The notes under the pieces were generated by a model. It was not told the DNA's origin. It searched no databases and saw nothing but the letters and a program-made list of their open reading frames with translations. Below are positions 36,938 through 45,832 of a DNA stretch of 64,000 nt, in pieces. How positions within the stretch are numbered: the first letter of the stretch is position 1; every line of letters begins with the position of its first letter. A program made the translations under genes and the position numbers. Source of the DNA: Terriglobus roseus DSM 18391 (GTDB lineage Bacteria > Acidobacteriota > Terriglobia > Terriglobales > Acidobacteriaceae); contig NC_018014.1 of assembly GCF_000265425.1 (NCBI RefSeq), positions 3,286,001-3,350,000 of the forward strand, in the 5' to 3' direction.

Positions 36938-37498
36938 ATGCCGAAAACACGTTTGCGCACGCTCTTGTTTGGCTCAGTTCTGTTGCCAACCCTCGCTCTT
37001 AGCGGCGTCCACATCGCCCACGCCGCAACAGGGGTGTTCCAGAATCCCACCGCCGCGCAAAACCATGATGCTGCCGTGCAGTTCGTAGCGGTCATAGGGG
37101 CCCGAGCCGCCCTGCTCGGAGTCAAAGAGAATGCCGTCGAACAAGGCAAGCTGGCGATGCGACAGAACTATCCGAAGTATGATCCGCAGTTTATCGAGGA
37201 GTGGGGCAAGCGTTCCCTCGCTCGCTACAACGTGGACGACTACCTCAAAGTGATCGTTGGGGTGTATGAGAAGTACTTCACCACGGAAGAACTGAACGAA
37301 CTGAGTGCGGCGAGCAAAGCCCCCGGCGGGATTGCCGGTGCCAAGCTCGCTCAACCGCTACGAGATAAGCTCGCGGCGAACACGACGTCGATTCAGAGCG
37401 AAATCATTGGCGGCTGTACGCAGGTCGGCGCAAAACTAGGCGGAGAGATTGGGATAGAGATCGGCAAGGAACATCCTGAGTGGATCAAGCCGAACTAA
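36938..37498 (+). CDS. Exported DUF2059-like protein
   Basis: The protein has 186 residues with a signal peptide (MPKTRLRTLLFGSVLLPTL, cut near AHAA). The mature part contains VYEKYFTTEELNELSAASKAPGG followed by AKLAQPLRDKLAAN, a pattern seen in DUF2059 proteins. No biochemical role is established. It starts nine bases after the ABC permease stop, so it probably belongs to the export operon. The match is a family resemblance, not a confirmed hit. Confidence 0.7.
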   Translation: MPKTRLRTLLFGSVLLPTLALSGVHIAHAATGVFQNPTAAQNHDAAVQFVAVIGARAALLGVKENAVEQGKLAMRQNYPKYDPQFIEEWGKRSLARYNVDDYLKVIVGVYEKYFTTEELNELSAASKAPGGIAGAKLAQPLRDKLAANTTSIQSEIIGGCTQVGAKLGGEIGIEIGKEHPEWIKPN

Positions 37499-37499
37499 T

Positions 37500-39395
37500 C
37501 TAGACCAGGTGATCCGCCAGCGCATGCGCCGCGCTATGCACGATCCGCGGTCCGCGAGGCACACCATCCCACGGCAGATAGATCGAGAAGACCGTGCCGG
37601 ATGAGCGGTCATTCTCAAACCGTGCCCGTCTGCTGCGCACCAGTACCGCGGCGTGGTGACGGTCCAGGATCTCCTCGCTGGCCCACAATCCGAGCCCGGT
37701 GCCTGTGTTCTCTTTCGTCGTGAAGAAGGGCTCAAAGATCCGCTCACGCACCGTATCCGACATGCCGACACCGGTATCCGCAACAGTGATACGAACACCC
37801 CGCCGGCCGTCGACCCATGCAGGCCTCGCACGAAGATATAGCGACCCGCCGTTCGGCATCGCATCAATTGCATTGCCTACCAGGTTCGCAAACAACTGCC
37901 GCAGCTCGCCTGCAAAGCCGAAGAGCATGATGTTGTCCGCAAAGCGCTGATGGATCTCGATCTTCGGCGACTGCATCCGCGCATTGTGCAGCACCAGCAC
38001 GCTCCGCAGAACATCGACAACGCTCACATCAGAAGGCTGGTTCGACTGCCGGTAGAACCGCAGCGTCTGCTGCGTGATCTCGCCGACACGCGACAACTCC
38101 TGCTGCGCCATCGCCGCATACTCCATCACCAGGGCTGAACTCGCACCGCTGGTGCGGATCAGATACAGCAGGTTACTGACGGCCTCCAACGGATTGTTGA
38201 TCTCATGCGCAATCGAAGCCGCAAGCCGCCCAGCCGCTGCCTGCTTCTCGCTGCGGCGCATCGACTCCTCCGCCTGCACGCGCTGTGTCACTTCACTCGC
38301 GATCACGCCAACCCAGCGGATCTCGTCGTTGACCATCACCGGAAAGTAGCTGACGAGCCACGACCGCGAAGACTCATCGCCCGGCATCACGCCCGTCAAC
38401 AGATGCTCGGCGACCGGCTCTCCGGTCCGGAAGACACTCTCCACCAGCAGCTCCACCTGGTCTGCCAGACGAGTCGATCCACCCCGCGGAATCAGATCCC
38501 GAAGCCGCTTGCCAAGGTGCTGCTCCGCAGACATTCCATGCATCTTCGCCAGCCGATCGTTGATGCGCACATAGCGCAACTGGCGATCATAAAAAGCAAA
38601 GCCAATGGGCGCGCCCGTCAGCATCGCGTCCAGCAGATTCAGCGTCTCTTGCGTTCCCCGTCGCTGCCGCGCGATCTCGTTGACCATCGCGTTGAAGCTG
38701 GCCGTAAGAGCACCCGCCTCATTGCGAGCAACCACCTTCAGCGGAAAGGCCGAAAGATCATTCGGATCGTTCTGCACCTGCAGCGTCGCCAGGCTCAACT
38801 GCCGCAGCGGACGCGTCATCGTCGGCGCCAGCAGGTACACCAGGAACAAATTGCCAAAGAGCGCACACGCCGCGTAGATCAGCAGGCTCTGCAACACCGT
38901 CACCGGCGTCTGAGTCACCACACCATTGTCCTGCGTCATCCACACGATGCCACGCACAACGCCCGCCGTTACAACGGGCTGCACGCCCTCATCGTCGCCG
39001 TCATCCTGCCGCATCCGCACATAATGCGCGTCGCGATTGAGCAGGGGCAGCAGAGCCCGTTCGCGCGGCGTCAGCTCCGAAGGCATATCGGCACCGCTGA
39101 TGCGCAGTGTCTTGCCCTGCGCATCCGTAATGCGTGCGGCCCGGATCGTTGACGTCAGATTCACCGCACGAACAACATGATCCAGCAGATCCGTATCGTT
39201 GTCCGTCAGCGGCTCAACCAGCAGCCCCGCAATGATGCCCGTCTGGCTCTGCAGACGATTTCGATCATGTGTCTTACCATCACGAAATTGCTGCCGCACG
39301 CTGAAGAACAGGAAGATGCTGAAGACCAGCAACTGCACGATCACGGTGCCGCCGATCAACTGGCCCATGATGCTGCGCGGCGCCCTCAGTCTCAT
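37500..39395 (-). CDS. Orphan membrane sensor histidine kinase (HAMP-PAS-HisKA-HATPase)
   Basis: The protein has 631 residues. It has TM1 (about 12-30), a periplasmic sensor loop (31-165) and TM2 (about 168-190). A HAMP domain and a PAS domain (about 255-370) follow. Then comes the dimerisation helix with the phospho-His in [19 protein letters not shown] (about residue 396). The ATPase domain has the N box [13 protein letters not shown], the G1 box DTGVGMSD and the G2 box [11 protein letters not shown]. No response regulator is adjacent, so its partner lies elsewhere. Convergent with the DUF2059 gene, with only one base between the stops. Confidence 0.92.
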   Translation of the reverse strand: MRLRAPRSIMGQLIGGTVIVQLLVFSIFLFFSVRQQFRDGKTHDRNRLQSQTGIIAGLLVEPLTDNDTDLLDHVVRAVNLTSTIRAARITDAQGKTLRISGADMPSELTPRERALLPLLNRDAHYVRMRQDDGDDEGVQPVVTAGVVRGIVWMTQDNGVVTQTPVTVLQSLLIYAACALFGNLFLVYLLAPTMTRPLRQLSLATLQVQNDPNDLSAFPLKVVARNEAGALTASFNAMVNEIARQRRGTQETLNLLDAMLTGAPIGFAFYDRQLRYVRINDRLAKMHGMSAEQHLGKRLRDLIPRGGSTRLADQVELLVESVFRTGEPVAEHLLTGVMPGDESSRSWLVSYFPVMVNDEIRWVGVIASEVTQRVQAEESMRRSEKQAAAGRLAASIAHEINNPLEAVSNLLYLIRTSGASSALVMEYAAMAQQELSRVGEITQQTLRFYRQSNQPSDVSVVDVLRSVLVLHNARMQSPKIEIHQRFADNIMLFGFAGELRQLFANLVGNAIDAMPNGGSLYLRARPAWVDGRRGVRITVADTGVGMSDTVRERIFEPFFTTKENTGTGLGLWASEEILDRHHAAVLVRSRRARFENDRSSGTVFSIYLPWDGVPRGPRIVHSAAHALADHLV

Positions 39396-39425
39396 CAGTT
39401 CTCTGCCCTCATTAGCGTTACTGCC

Positions 39426-40451
39426 TCAAGCCTGCTGAAACTTCGCCGTCAGATCACGTGCAATCAGCTCGCCGTGGAAACGTCCGTTCTCAATAAAGAT
39501 CTTGTTCGTGCGTTCCCCGGCAACGACCACGCCCGCCATGTAAATGCCCTTCACGTTGGACTCCAGCGTCGTCGGATCGCACTGTGGACACCGATCATTC
39601 TCCGCATCCAGGTGAACGCCCATCCGCTCCAGAAAATCAAAGTCCGGGTGATACCCCGTCAACGCAAAGACGAAGTCGTTCGCAATTGTGCGATCGCCTT
39701 CCGGCGTACTCAGCGTCACGGTATCTTCCGTAATCTGTTTCACCGTGGACGAGAAGTAAGCCGTGATCTCGCCGTTCTTCACACGATTATTAATGTCCGG
39801 CAGGATCCAATACTTCACATGGCGGTGCATGGCGTCGCCACGATGTACCAGCGTCACCTTCGCTCCATGGCGCCACAGATCCAGAGCAGCAATCGCAGCC
39901 GAATTCTTCCCACCAATGACCAGAACGTTCAGCCCGAAATAAGGGTGCGGCTCGTTATAGTAGTGCTGCACCTTGCTCAGGTTCTCACCCGGAATCCCAA
40001 GATAGTTCGGCAGATCGTAATACCCGGTCGAGACGATCAGCTTCTTCGCCTTGAAGACCTGCAACCGACCGAACCGATCCGTCGTATGCACACTGAAGTT
40101 CCCATCGGAACCACTGATGTGGCCCACCAGGTGGTACTGCCGCACGTCCAGCGCGAAATGCTCAGCAACCTTGCGGTAGTACTCCAAAGCCTCGCTGCGC
40201 GTCGGCTTCTGGTTCGGACTGCTGAAGGGCATGTTGCCAATCTCGAGCAGCTCCGGCGTTGTAAAGAATGTCATGTGCGCCGGGTAGTGAAACAGGCTGT
40301 TACACAGGCAGCCCTTGTCCACCAGCACCACGCTCAGGCCTGCATTCTGCGCATCAATGGCGCAAGCCAGGCCCGTAGGTCCGGCACCAATCACCAACAC
40401 ATCAAACGCAACGGTCTCCTGCGCGACAGTTCCCTTCGAGATCTCTTCCAT
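39426..40451 (-). CDS. ypdA: YpdA-type FAD-dependent bacillithiol disulfide reductase (putative)
   Basis: The protein has 341 residues from ATG 40451 (MEEISKGTVAQE). The FAD motif is VLVIGAGPTGLACAIDA and the NADPH motif is VLVIGGKNSAAIAALDL. Between them are CLCNSLFHYPAHMTFFTT and STGYYDLPNYLGIPGEN, typical of YpdA. There is no CxxC redox pair, which separates it from true thioredoxin reductase. In Firmicutes YpdA reduces bacillithiol disulfide with NADPH. A bacillithiol role here is inferred. Thioredoxin (41305) lies nearby but not in the same transcript. Confidence 0.85.
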   Translation of the reverse strand: MEEISKGTVAQETVAFDVLVIGAGPTGLACAIDAQNAGLSVVLVDKGCLCNSLFHYPAHMTFFTTPELLEIGNMPFSSPNQKPTRSEALEYYRKVAEHFALDVRQYHLVGHISGSDGNFSVHTTDRFGRLQVFKAKKLIVSTGYYDLPNYLGIPGENLSKVQHYYNEPHPYFGLNVLVIGGKNSAAIAALDLWRHGAKVTLVHRGDAMHRHVKYWILPDINNRVKNGEITAYFSSTVKQITEDTVTLSTPEGDRTIANDFVFALTGYHPDFDFLERMGVHLDAENDRCPQCDPTTLESNVKGIYMAGVVVAGERTNKIFIENGRFHGELIARDLTAKFQQA

Positions 40452-40616
40452 AACCCTCAATTGAAGCACGCATCCTAACGATGCAGGATATTGAGCGTAC
40501 GACATTCCGAGCCCCCGCCGGATGTACAGCATCGCAAACGCTCCGATATCCGGCCATCCGGCATCGCCGTTCCACCTCGCGACATCTCAATCGAAATACC
40601 ACTGAGGAGTTCTCCC

Positions 40617-41231
40617 ATGCCCGACACAAACGCCCTCGAGCAAGCGAAACGCGGCACCGCCGACGCACCCGTGCACGACCTCATCCTCAGCCGCTGGAGC
40701 CCCCGCTCCTTCGCCGACAAGCCCGTCTCCGATGCCGATCTCAAGACCATCTTCTCCGCGGCCGCATGGGCCGCATCCAGCTATAACGAGCAGCCGTGGC
40801 GCTTCCTCGTCGGTCGCAAAGGCGACGAAACCTACACCAAGATCTTCAACTCGCTGGCGCCGCCAAACCAGGCATGGGCAGGGTCAGCGCCTGTCCTCTA
40901 CTGTTCCTTCGGCAAGAAGACCTTCAGCGCCAACGGCCAGCCCAACGGCTATGGCCTGCACGACACCGGTGCCGCCTCCGCAACCATCTCGTTGCAGGCA
41001 CAGGAACTAGGCCTGCACACGCACGGCATGGGCGGTTTCGATAAGGAAACGCTGCGGGCCTTCTTCGGCGTACCCAGCGACTTCGACGCAGGCGCATGCT
41101 GGGCCCTCGGCTACCTCGGCGATCCACAGAACGTCCCGGAAGACTTCAAAGCAGCCGAACTCGCACCACGCACCCGTAAACCCCTCTCAGAGTTCGTCTT
41201 CAGCGACTGGGAAAAGCCGGCCGCCCTCTAA
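40617..41231 (+). CDS. Nitroreductase family protein
   Basis: The protein has 204 residues, with GAGGAG seven bases before ATG 40617. The FMN-binding segments RWSPRSFADKPVSDADL, AAAWAASSYNEQPWRFLV and GLHTHGMGGFDKETLR are typical of the NfnB/NfsA-like fold. It would reduce quinones, nitro compounds or similar acceptors using NAD(P)H. Divergent from ypdA with about 165 bases between the starts. The physiological substrate is not identifiable. Confidence 0.87.
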   Translation: MPDTNALEQAKRGTADAPVHDLILSRWSPRSFADKPVSDADLKTIFSAAAWAASSYNEQPWRFLVGRKGDETYTKIFNSLAPPNQAWAGSAPVLYCSFGKKTFSANGQPNGYGLHDTGAASATISLQAQELGLHTHGMGGFDKETLRAFFGVPSDFDAGACWALGYLGDPQNVPEDFKAAELAPRTRKPLSEFVFSDWEKPAAL

Positions 41232-41257
41232 CCCGAAAAGATTCACCCAGACGCAGA

Positions 41258-41283
41258 AAGGCCCGGAGTCTCCTCCGGGCCTT
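41258..41283. terminator. Bidirectional terminator between the nitroreductase gene and trxA
   Basis: AAGGCCCGGAG (41258-41268) pairs with CTCCGGGCCTT (41273-41283) around TCTC. It lies between convergent stops. Confidence 0.8.
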
Positions 41284-41304
41284 CTCCTGCAACTTCGTGA
41301 AAAC

Positions 41305-41637
41305 TTATGCCAGGACCTTGATGATGGTCTTGTCGATGGTGTCCTTGGGGACGAAGCCGACGATCTGCTCAGCAACCTTGCCGTCCTTGAACAGCAGCAG
41401 TGCGGGAATACCGCGAATGCCGTAGCGGCCAGGCGTGGCGTTGTTGCGATCCACGTCCATCTTCATGACCTTAATCTGGCCGTTGTACTCGGTGGCAACC
41501 TGGTCCACGACGGGTGCCAGTGCGCGGCAAGGACCACACCAGGTGGCCCAGAAGTCCACCAGAACGGGTGTGGAGCTCTTCAGCACTTGCTCATCGAAAT
41601 CAGCATCGTTAACTTCGGTTACAAACTGTCCTGCCAT
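41305..41637 (-). CDS. trxA: Thioredoxin
   Basis: The protein has 110 residues with the redox motif [13 protein letters not shown] at residues about 29-41, the cis-Pro segment [14 protein letters not shown] and the [10 protein letters not shown] end. It reduces disulfides in ribonucleotide reductase and other partners. It is monocistronic, with a terminator 22 bases after its stop and a start matching E. coli TrxA length. Confidence 0.95.
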   Translation of the reverse strand: MAGQFVTEVNDADFDEQVLKSSTPVLVDFWATWCGPCRALAPVVDQVATEYNGQIKVMKMDVDRNNATPGRYGIRGIPALLLFKDGKVAEQIVGFVPKDTIDKTIIKVLA

Positions 41638-41823
41638 GGTATCCGCCTTCTCTCAGGATTTCGCTTGACCAGAACGCTGCATTGTGTGCAGCCTTGCGAT
41701 CATCCACTTAAATAGATGCAAGCCCGCAGAAAGAGTTTCATATCCGTCAAAGTGACGTCTTTCGCGCATGCGAAAGCACGACGTCCCTTGGCCGGTTATC
41801 GCTGGGCTGCGATCATAGAAAGT

Positions 41824-42537
41824 ATGACTTCCACAGTACCTGCGCGCACCCTTTCCAGCCAGCAGTTTCTTGACGCTGTCCGCGCCGGCCAGCCTCGCAC
41901 GGCCGTATTCGACTTCGACGGCACCCTCTGGCCCGGCGATGCAGGCTCCGGCTTCCTGCACTGGACCATCGCGACCGGCCTTCTGCCGGAATCCGCCACA
42001 CGCCAGATCCTCGACCGTCACGCCATGTATCACCGCGGTGAAGTCGACGAAATCACCATCTGCGGCGAGATGACCTCCATCTACAGCGGCCTCAGTCAGA
42101 AGGCCATCCGCGCCAGCGCCGCGCGCTACTTCACGGACCACGTCAGACCGCGCCTCTTCCCCGTTATGGTCGGCCTCGTACACGAACTACAGGACGCCGG
42201 CGTCGAGGTCTGGGCCGTCTCCTCCACGAACAACTGGATGATCGAAGAAGGCGTCCGCGAACTGCGTATCCCCGCCGAGCGTGTCCTCGCCGCCGCCGTC
42301 GCCGTCGACGACGATCTCGTCACCTCCACCATCGTGGATATCCCCAGCGACGAAGGCAAGGCAGCATCGCTCCGCCGCGTTGGCCTCACGCACCCCGACG
42401 CCGTCTTCGGCAACAGCGTGCACGACTTCCACATGCTGGAGATGGCAGGCATGCCCTTCCCCATCAACCCCTCCCCTGCCCTCGCCTTAAAGGCCGCCGA
42501 ACTCGGATGGCCCGTCTTCTATCCGGACGAGGCATAG
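41824..42537 (+). CDS. HAD-superfamily phosphatase (SerB-like)
   Basis: The protein has 237 residues from ATG 41824. HAD motif 1 is FDFDGTLWP (about residues 28-36), motif 2 Ser lies in VWAVSSTNNWM, the motif 3 Lys lies in DEGKAASLRR and motif 4 in FGNSVHDFHML. The arrangement recalls phosphoserine phosphatase-like and IB-type HAD enzymes. The substrate is unknown. It starts 186 bases from the divergent trxA; the spacer shows no clear promoter boxes. Confidence 0.87.
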   Translation: MTSTVPARTLSSQQFLDAVRAGQPRTAVFDFDGTLWPGDAGSGFLHWTIATGLLPESATRQILDRHAMYHRGEVDEITICGEMTSIYSGLSQKAIRASAARYFTDHVRPRLFPVMVGLVHELQDAGVEVWAVSSTNNWMIEEGVRELRIPAERVLAAAVAVDDDLVTSTIVDIPSDEGKAASLRRVGLTHPDAVFGNSVHDFHMLEMAGMPFPINPSPALALKAAELGWPVFYPDEA

Positions 42538-42573
42538 GTAAGACCGCTCTAGTACCTATCTCTTTGGCCGACA

Positions 42574-42613
42574 ATCGCTTGAGGGCATGTCGTACAGCAT
42601 GTCCTCAGGCGAT
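42574..42613. repeat. Imperfect 16-base inverted repeat after the HAD gene
   Basis: Arms 42574-42589 and 42598-42613 match at 14 of 16 positions around an 8-base loop. It lies 37 bases past the HAD stop and may end its transcript; there is no T run. Confidence 0.45.
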
Positions 42614-42833
42614 GGAAGAGCGTGCCTTCGCGGATGCGCGGTGATGCATGCTATGCCGTGCAGGCCACGCCTGCATCTACACTGCTGTGACGGTAACTGT
42701 GCAGACTTCACGCAGCGAGCCGCACGGTCAGGACTTTGGGGACGGCTGAGGGTTGAAGAAGAAAGAGGCAATCCGCAGGCTCGACGCACGCCGCAACGGC
42801 GCAGCAGGCCCGCGCCCGCCCAAGGCCCTGCGC

Positions 42834-43244
42834 ATGGTCGTCGCCGCACTCATCCTCCGCACGGATGAAAATGGCTGCGAAGAAGTCCTCATCTGTCAGC
42901 GCAAGGCCGACCAACCCATGGCACTCAAGTGGGAGTTTCCCGGCGGCAAGATCGAAGCCGGTGAAGGCCCGGAAGAGGCGCTCCACCGCGAACTAAATGA
43001 AGAACTCGGCATCTTCGCCGAGATCGGACCGCCGCTCACCCGCATCCGCCACAACTACCGCAACGGCGGCGCGGTCGACCTGCAGTTCTTCATCGTCCGC
43101 AGCTTTACCGGCGCACTGGAAAATCGCATCTTCCGCCAGATCCTCTGGTCCGGCTTCGGTGCCCTGCCCGAATACGACTTCCTCGCAGCCGACCTCGGCC
43201 TAATCCGCGACCTCGCCGACGGCAAACTAAAAGTCTCCGACTAA
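42834..43244 (+). CDS. Nudix hydrolase (MutT-like)
   Basis: The protein has 136 residues from ATG 42834; an in-frame TTG at 42753 would add 27 basic residues. The Nudix box is complete: GGKIEAGEGPEEALHRELNEELG, matching GX5EX7REUXEEXGU. The N-terminal MVVAALILRTDEN and the KWEFPGGK region are MutT-like, which suggests hydrolysis of oxidised dGTP, but other nucleoside diphosphate-linked substrates are possible. Confidence 0.88.
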   Translation: MVVAALILRTDENGCEEVLICQRKADQPMALKWEFPGGKIEAGEGPEEALHRELNEELGIFAEIGPPLTRIRHNYRNGGAVDLQFFIVRSFTGALENRIFRQILWSGFGALPEYDFLAADLGLIRDLADGKLKVSD

Positions 43245-43251
43245 TCTCTGA

Positions 43252-43622
43252 CGCGACGAAGCTTGGGTGCCCCATTCTTTCGCGGCTCTATCGCGAAAGG
43301 GTGGGTGATTCGCGCAAAGCGCGAACCAGCGGAAGCATGGACAAGCCACTGAACCGAATGTCAGCAAATGAAGTATGCACCCTGATCGAAGCTCAGGATC
43401 GCGACGAAGCTTGGGTGCCCCATTCTTTCGCGGCTCTATCGCGAAAGGGTGGGTTATTCGCGCAAAGCGCGAACCAGCGAAAGCATGGACAAGCCACTGC
43501 ACCGAATGTCAGCAAATGAAGTATGCACACTGATCGAAGCTCAGGATCGCGACGGAGCTTGGGTGCCCCACCCTTTCGCGGCTCTATCGCGAAGGGGGGT
43601 GATTCGCGCAAAGCGCGAACCG
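43252..43622. repeat. Tandem 148-base repeat (two full copies and half a copy) with two hairpins each
   Basis: Copies start at 43252, 43400 and 43548; the first two are 148 bases long and about 97% alike, and the third stops matching near 43622. Each has a stem with TTTCGCG/CGCGAAA cores around GCTCTAT, then a second stem TTCGCGC/GCGCGAA around AAA. The unit is not a multiple of three, so the short reading frames inside it are not conserved. I recall similar hairpin units scattered between genes in acidobacterial genomes. The spacer 43245-43736 holds nothing else I recognise. Confidence 0.85.
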
Positions 43623-43736
43623 CAGAGCCTCGAACATGCACCGAGTTCAGCTGCTCAGCGACAAGCGCCAAAGGCGCGCCCCATCACGACCCCAAAAATC
43701 AAAGCAACCAAACCACACGCTCTGCTATAAGAGCGC

Positions 43737-45068
43737 ATGCGCCGCCTCCTGCTCTGCCTCGTTCTCCTGTTCGCCGCGACGACCCTGCACGCCTCCACGA
43801 CACCTGCGGAGAAGCTCGCAAACGACGCCGCCCAGCACGAACTCGACAGCTCGCCCTGCGACGGCAACATCCCCTCCTACAGCCTCACGCCTGAGAATCT
43901 CGCGAAGGGCCAGCACCTGGAGCACGTCGGCAACCTGATGCACTTTGGCGGTGCCATCTGGGGCATCGTCTACCTCGTCCTTCTGCTCTCCACCGGCGTC
44001 GTCGGCGCCCTGCAGAGTGAGGTCACGAGCCGCTTCCGCAACCGCTGGCTGCAGTGCTTCTACTTCCTCCTGCTCTTCGGCATCATCACGTCGGTGCTCG
44101 ATCTGCCGCTGGCTCTCTACGGCCACTGGCTGCGGCTGCACTACGGCCTCTCCGTGCAGGGCTGGGGCAGCTGGATCGGCGATCAGTTAAAGAGCTCCGC
44201 AATCGGCTGGTTCATCGGCGGCCTGTTGACCATGCTGCTCTTCCTCATCATTCGGAAGCTGCCGCGCTCCTGGTGGTTCGCCTTCTGGCTCTGCTCCATC
44301 CCCATCATCCTCGCCGGCATCTTCGTCACGCCCTACGTGATCGATCCCGTCTTCAACAAGTTCGAACCGCTCTCGCAGTCACACCCCGAACTCGTTCAGC
44401 GGCTGGAACAAGTCGTACACCGGGGCAACATGGACATCCCGCCCGAGCGCATGTTCCTCATGAAGGCATCGGCAAAGGTCACCACACTCAACGCCTACGT
44501 CACCGGCTTCGGCGCCTCGAAGCGCGTGGTCGTCTGGGACACCTCCATCACCAAGGGCACACCCGACGAGATCATGTTCATCTTCGGACATGAAAGCGGG
44601 CACTACGTCCTGAACCACATCGTGCAGGGCCTGCTATTCTCCATCGTGATCCTGCTGCTGGCGTTCTACCTCGGCTATCGTTTCGTCACGTGGGCCATCC
44701 GCCGCTTCGGTCCGTCGTGGGGCATCGCCTCGCAGGTCGAATGGGGCATGCTGCCCATCTTTCTCCTGGCCTTCTCCCTCTTCAGCCTCGTGCTTGAGCC
44801 GATCACCTCGACCGCCACACGCAGCCGCGAACACGACGCCGACGTCTACGGCCAGGAAGCCATTCACGGCCTCGTCGCTGATCCTCAAGCGGTCGCACGC
44901 GGCGCCTTCCAGGTCCTTGGCGAGACCAGCTTCGACGACCCCAATCCCTCGCAGTTCATCGAGTTCTGGACCTACGGCCACCCCAGCATCGGCCGCCGCG
45001 CAGCCTTCGCCACACACTACAATCCCTGGGCCGCAGGCATGCAGCCGAAGTACTTCCAAAAGCCGTAG
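43737..45068 (+). CDS. M48-family (Ste24/CAAX-protease-like) membrane metallopeptidase
   Basis: The protein has 443 residues. An N-terminal signal-like helix (RRLLLCLVLLFAATTLHA) is followed by four or five further membrane helices. The zinc motif FGHESGHYVLNH (HExxH) lies near residue 284. The third ligand Glu is in REHDADVYGQEA, and a C-terminal YGHPSIGRRAA follows, as in Ste24. Bacterial members are thought to act in membrane protein quality control. The gene is monocistronic and is bounded on both sides by repeat-rich spacers. Confidence 0.9.
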   Translation: MRRLLLCLVLLFAATTLHASTTPAEKLANDAAQHELDSSPCDGNIPSYSLTPENLAKGQHLEHVGNLMHFGGAIWGIVYLVLLLSTGVVGALQSEVTSRFRNRWLQCFYFLLLFGIITSVLDLPLALYGHWLRLHYGLSVQGWGSWIGDQLKSSAIGWFIGGLLTMLLFLIIRKLPRSWWFAFWLCSIPIILAGIFVTPYVIDPVFNKFEPLSQSHPELVQRLEQVVHRGNMDIPPERMFLMKASAKVTTLNAYVTGFGASKRVVVWDTSITKGTPDEIMFIFGHESGHYVLNHIVQGLLFSIVILLLAFYLGYRFVTWAIRRFGPSWGIASQVEWGMLPIFLLAFSLFSLVLEPITSTATRSREHDADVYGQEAIHGLVADPQAVARGAFQVLGETSFDDPNPSQFIEFWTYGHPSIGRRAAFATHYNPWAAGMQPKYFQKP

Positions 45069-45208
45069 GCGCCGCAAAACCTGTCAACCCCCTAAACCAC
45101 TCATCTCCCTCATTTCAAAGGAGATTGAGTTGGCGGGCTATTTCGCGGGAATCACTACAATAGAGATAGAGGAAATCACGGACAAGATCGAGAAGTAGAG
45201 GGTTCCTG

Positions 45209-45394
45209 CGGACCAGATCGAAGCAGCCAACGGAAGCAGCGGACCAGATCGAAGCAGTCGACGGAAGTAGCGGACGAGACCGAAGCAGTTGACGGAAGTA
45301 GCGGACGAGATCGAAGCAGTCGACGGAAGTAGCGGACGAGATCGAAGCAGTCGACGGAAGTAGCGGACGAGATCGAAGCAGTTGACGGAAGTCG
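45209..45394. repeat. Six tandem 31-base repeats
   Basis: Units start at 45209, 45240, 45271, 45302, 45333 and 45364, exactly 31 bases apart, of the form CGGACGAGATCGAAGCAG followed by TCGACGGAAGTAG. The outer units differ at a few bases and the middle units are nearly identical. There are no spacers, so this is not CRISPR. Three units (93 bases) give an open frame on the minus strand (45138-45500), which I regard as an artefact of the repeat. Confidence 0.9.
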
Positions 45395-45467
45395 CGACCA
45401 AACCGGGAAGAGGTCGATGGGACGACCGGGGCAAGCCCGATTCTAGAGAACCGGAGAATACCTCCGA

Positions 45468-45656
45468 CCGGAAGGGCACAGCTTCAGCTGGGCCACCCAC
45501 GACACCTTGCGAATGGGCTTTAGCCCCTGAGGTTTAGCTTTCCTTCGATCGCTGGGCCTCAACGAAGCAAAATATCTCTGCCCGGAAGGGCACAGCTTCA
45601 GCTGTGCCAACCACTAGGCCCGTGCAATGGGCTTTAGCCCTGAGGTTTAGCTTTCC
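45468..45656. repeat. Two copies of a 75-base palindrome-bearing element
   Basis: Copies at 45468-45543 and 45582-45656 share CCGGAAGGGCACAGCTTCAG at one end and GGGCTTTAGCCC followed by TGAGGTTTAGCTTTCC at the other. In copy 2 GGCACAGCT and AGCTGTGCC form a perfect stem (45589-45608); copy 1 has mutations in the right arm. Confidence 0.8.
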
Positions 45657-45717
45657 CGCGGAAGTCGAGCATTTCAGCCTCCCCGAAAGTCGGATGGACA
45701 ACACTCCGGGACCTAAG

Positions 45718-45811
45718 TCCAATGGAATCTAATTTTTGCGCGTAACTCCAATGGAATCTAATTTTTAGCGGAAACCCAAAAACTCAACTCCTTTGTTTTC
45801 TAATTTTTACG
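45718..45811. repeat. Three short AT-rich direct repeats ending in TCTAATTTTT
   Basis: Units at 45718-45740, 45747-45770 and 45789-45811 share TCTAATTTTT and flanking bases; the first two also share TCCAATGGAA. They are much richer in A and T than their surroundings. The spacer 45069-45832 (764 bases) is filled mainly by the three repeat families. A run of eight G (45821-45828) lies just before the Nramp stop. Confidence 0.75.
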
Positions 45812-45832
45812 AAAAATACCGGGGGGGGAGGG

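Noticed and set aside
43252..43622. Family of small peptides encoded in the 148-base repeats
   Set aside because: The repeat length is not a multiple of three, so the frame changes between copies and no ribosome site is shared.
45209..45394. CRISPR array
   Set aside because: The 31-base units abut without spacers, and no cas genes are present.
45138..45500. 120-codon open frame on the - strand
   Set aside because: It is made by the 31-base tandem repeats, whose three-unit length is divisible by three; there is no ribosome site or family.
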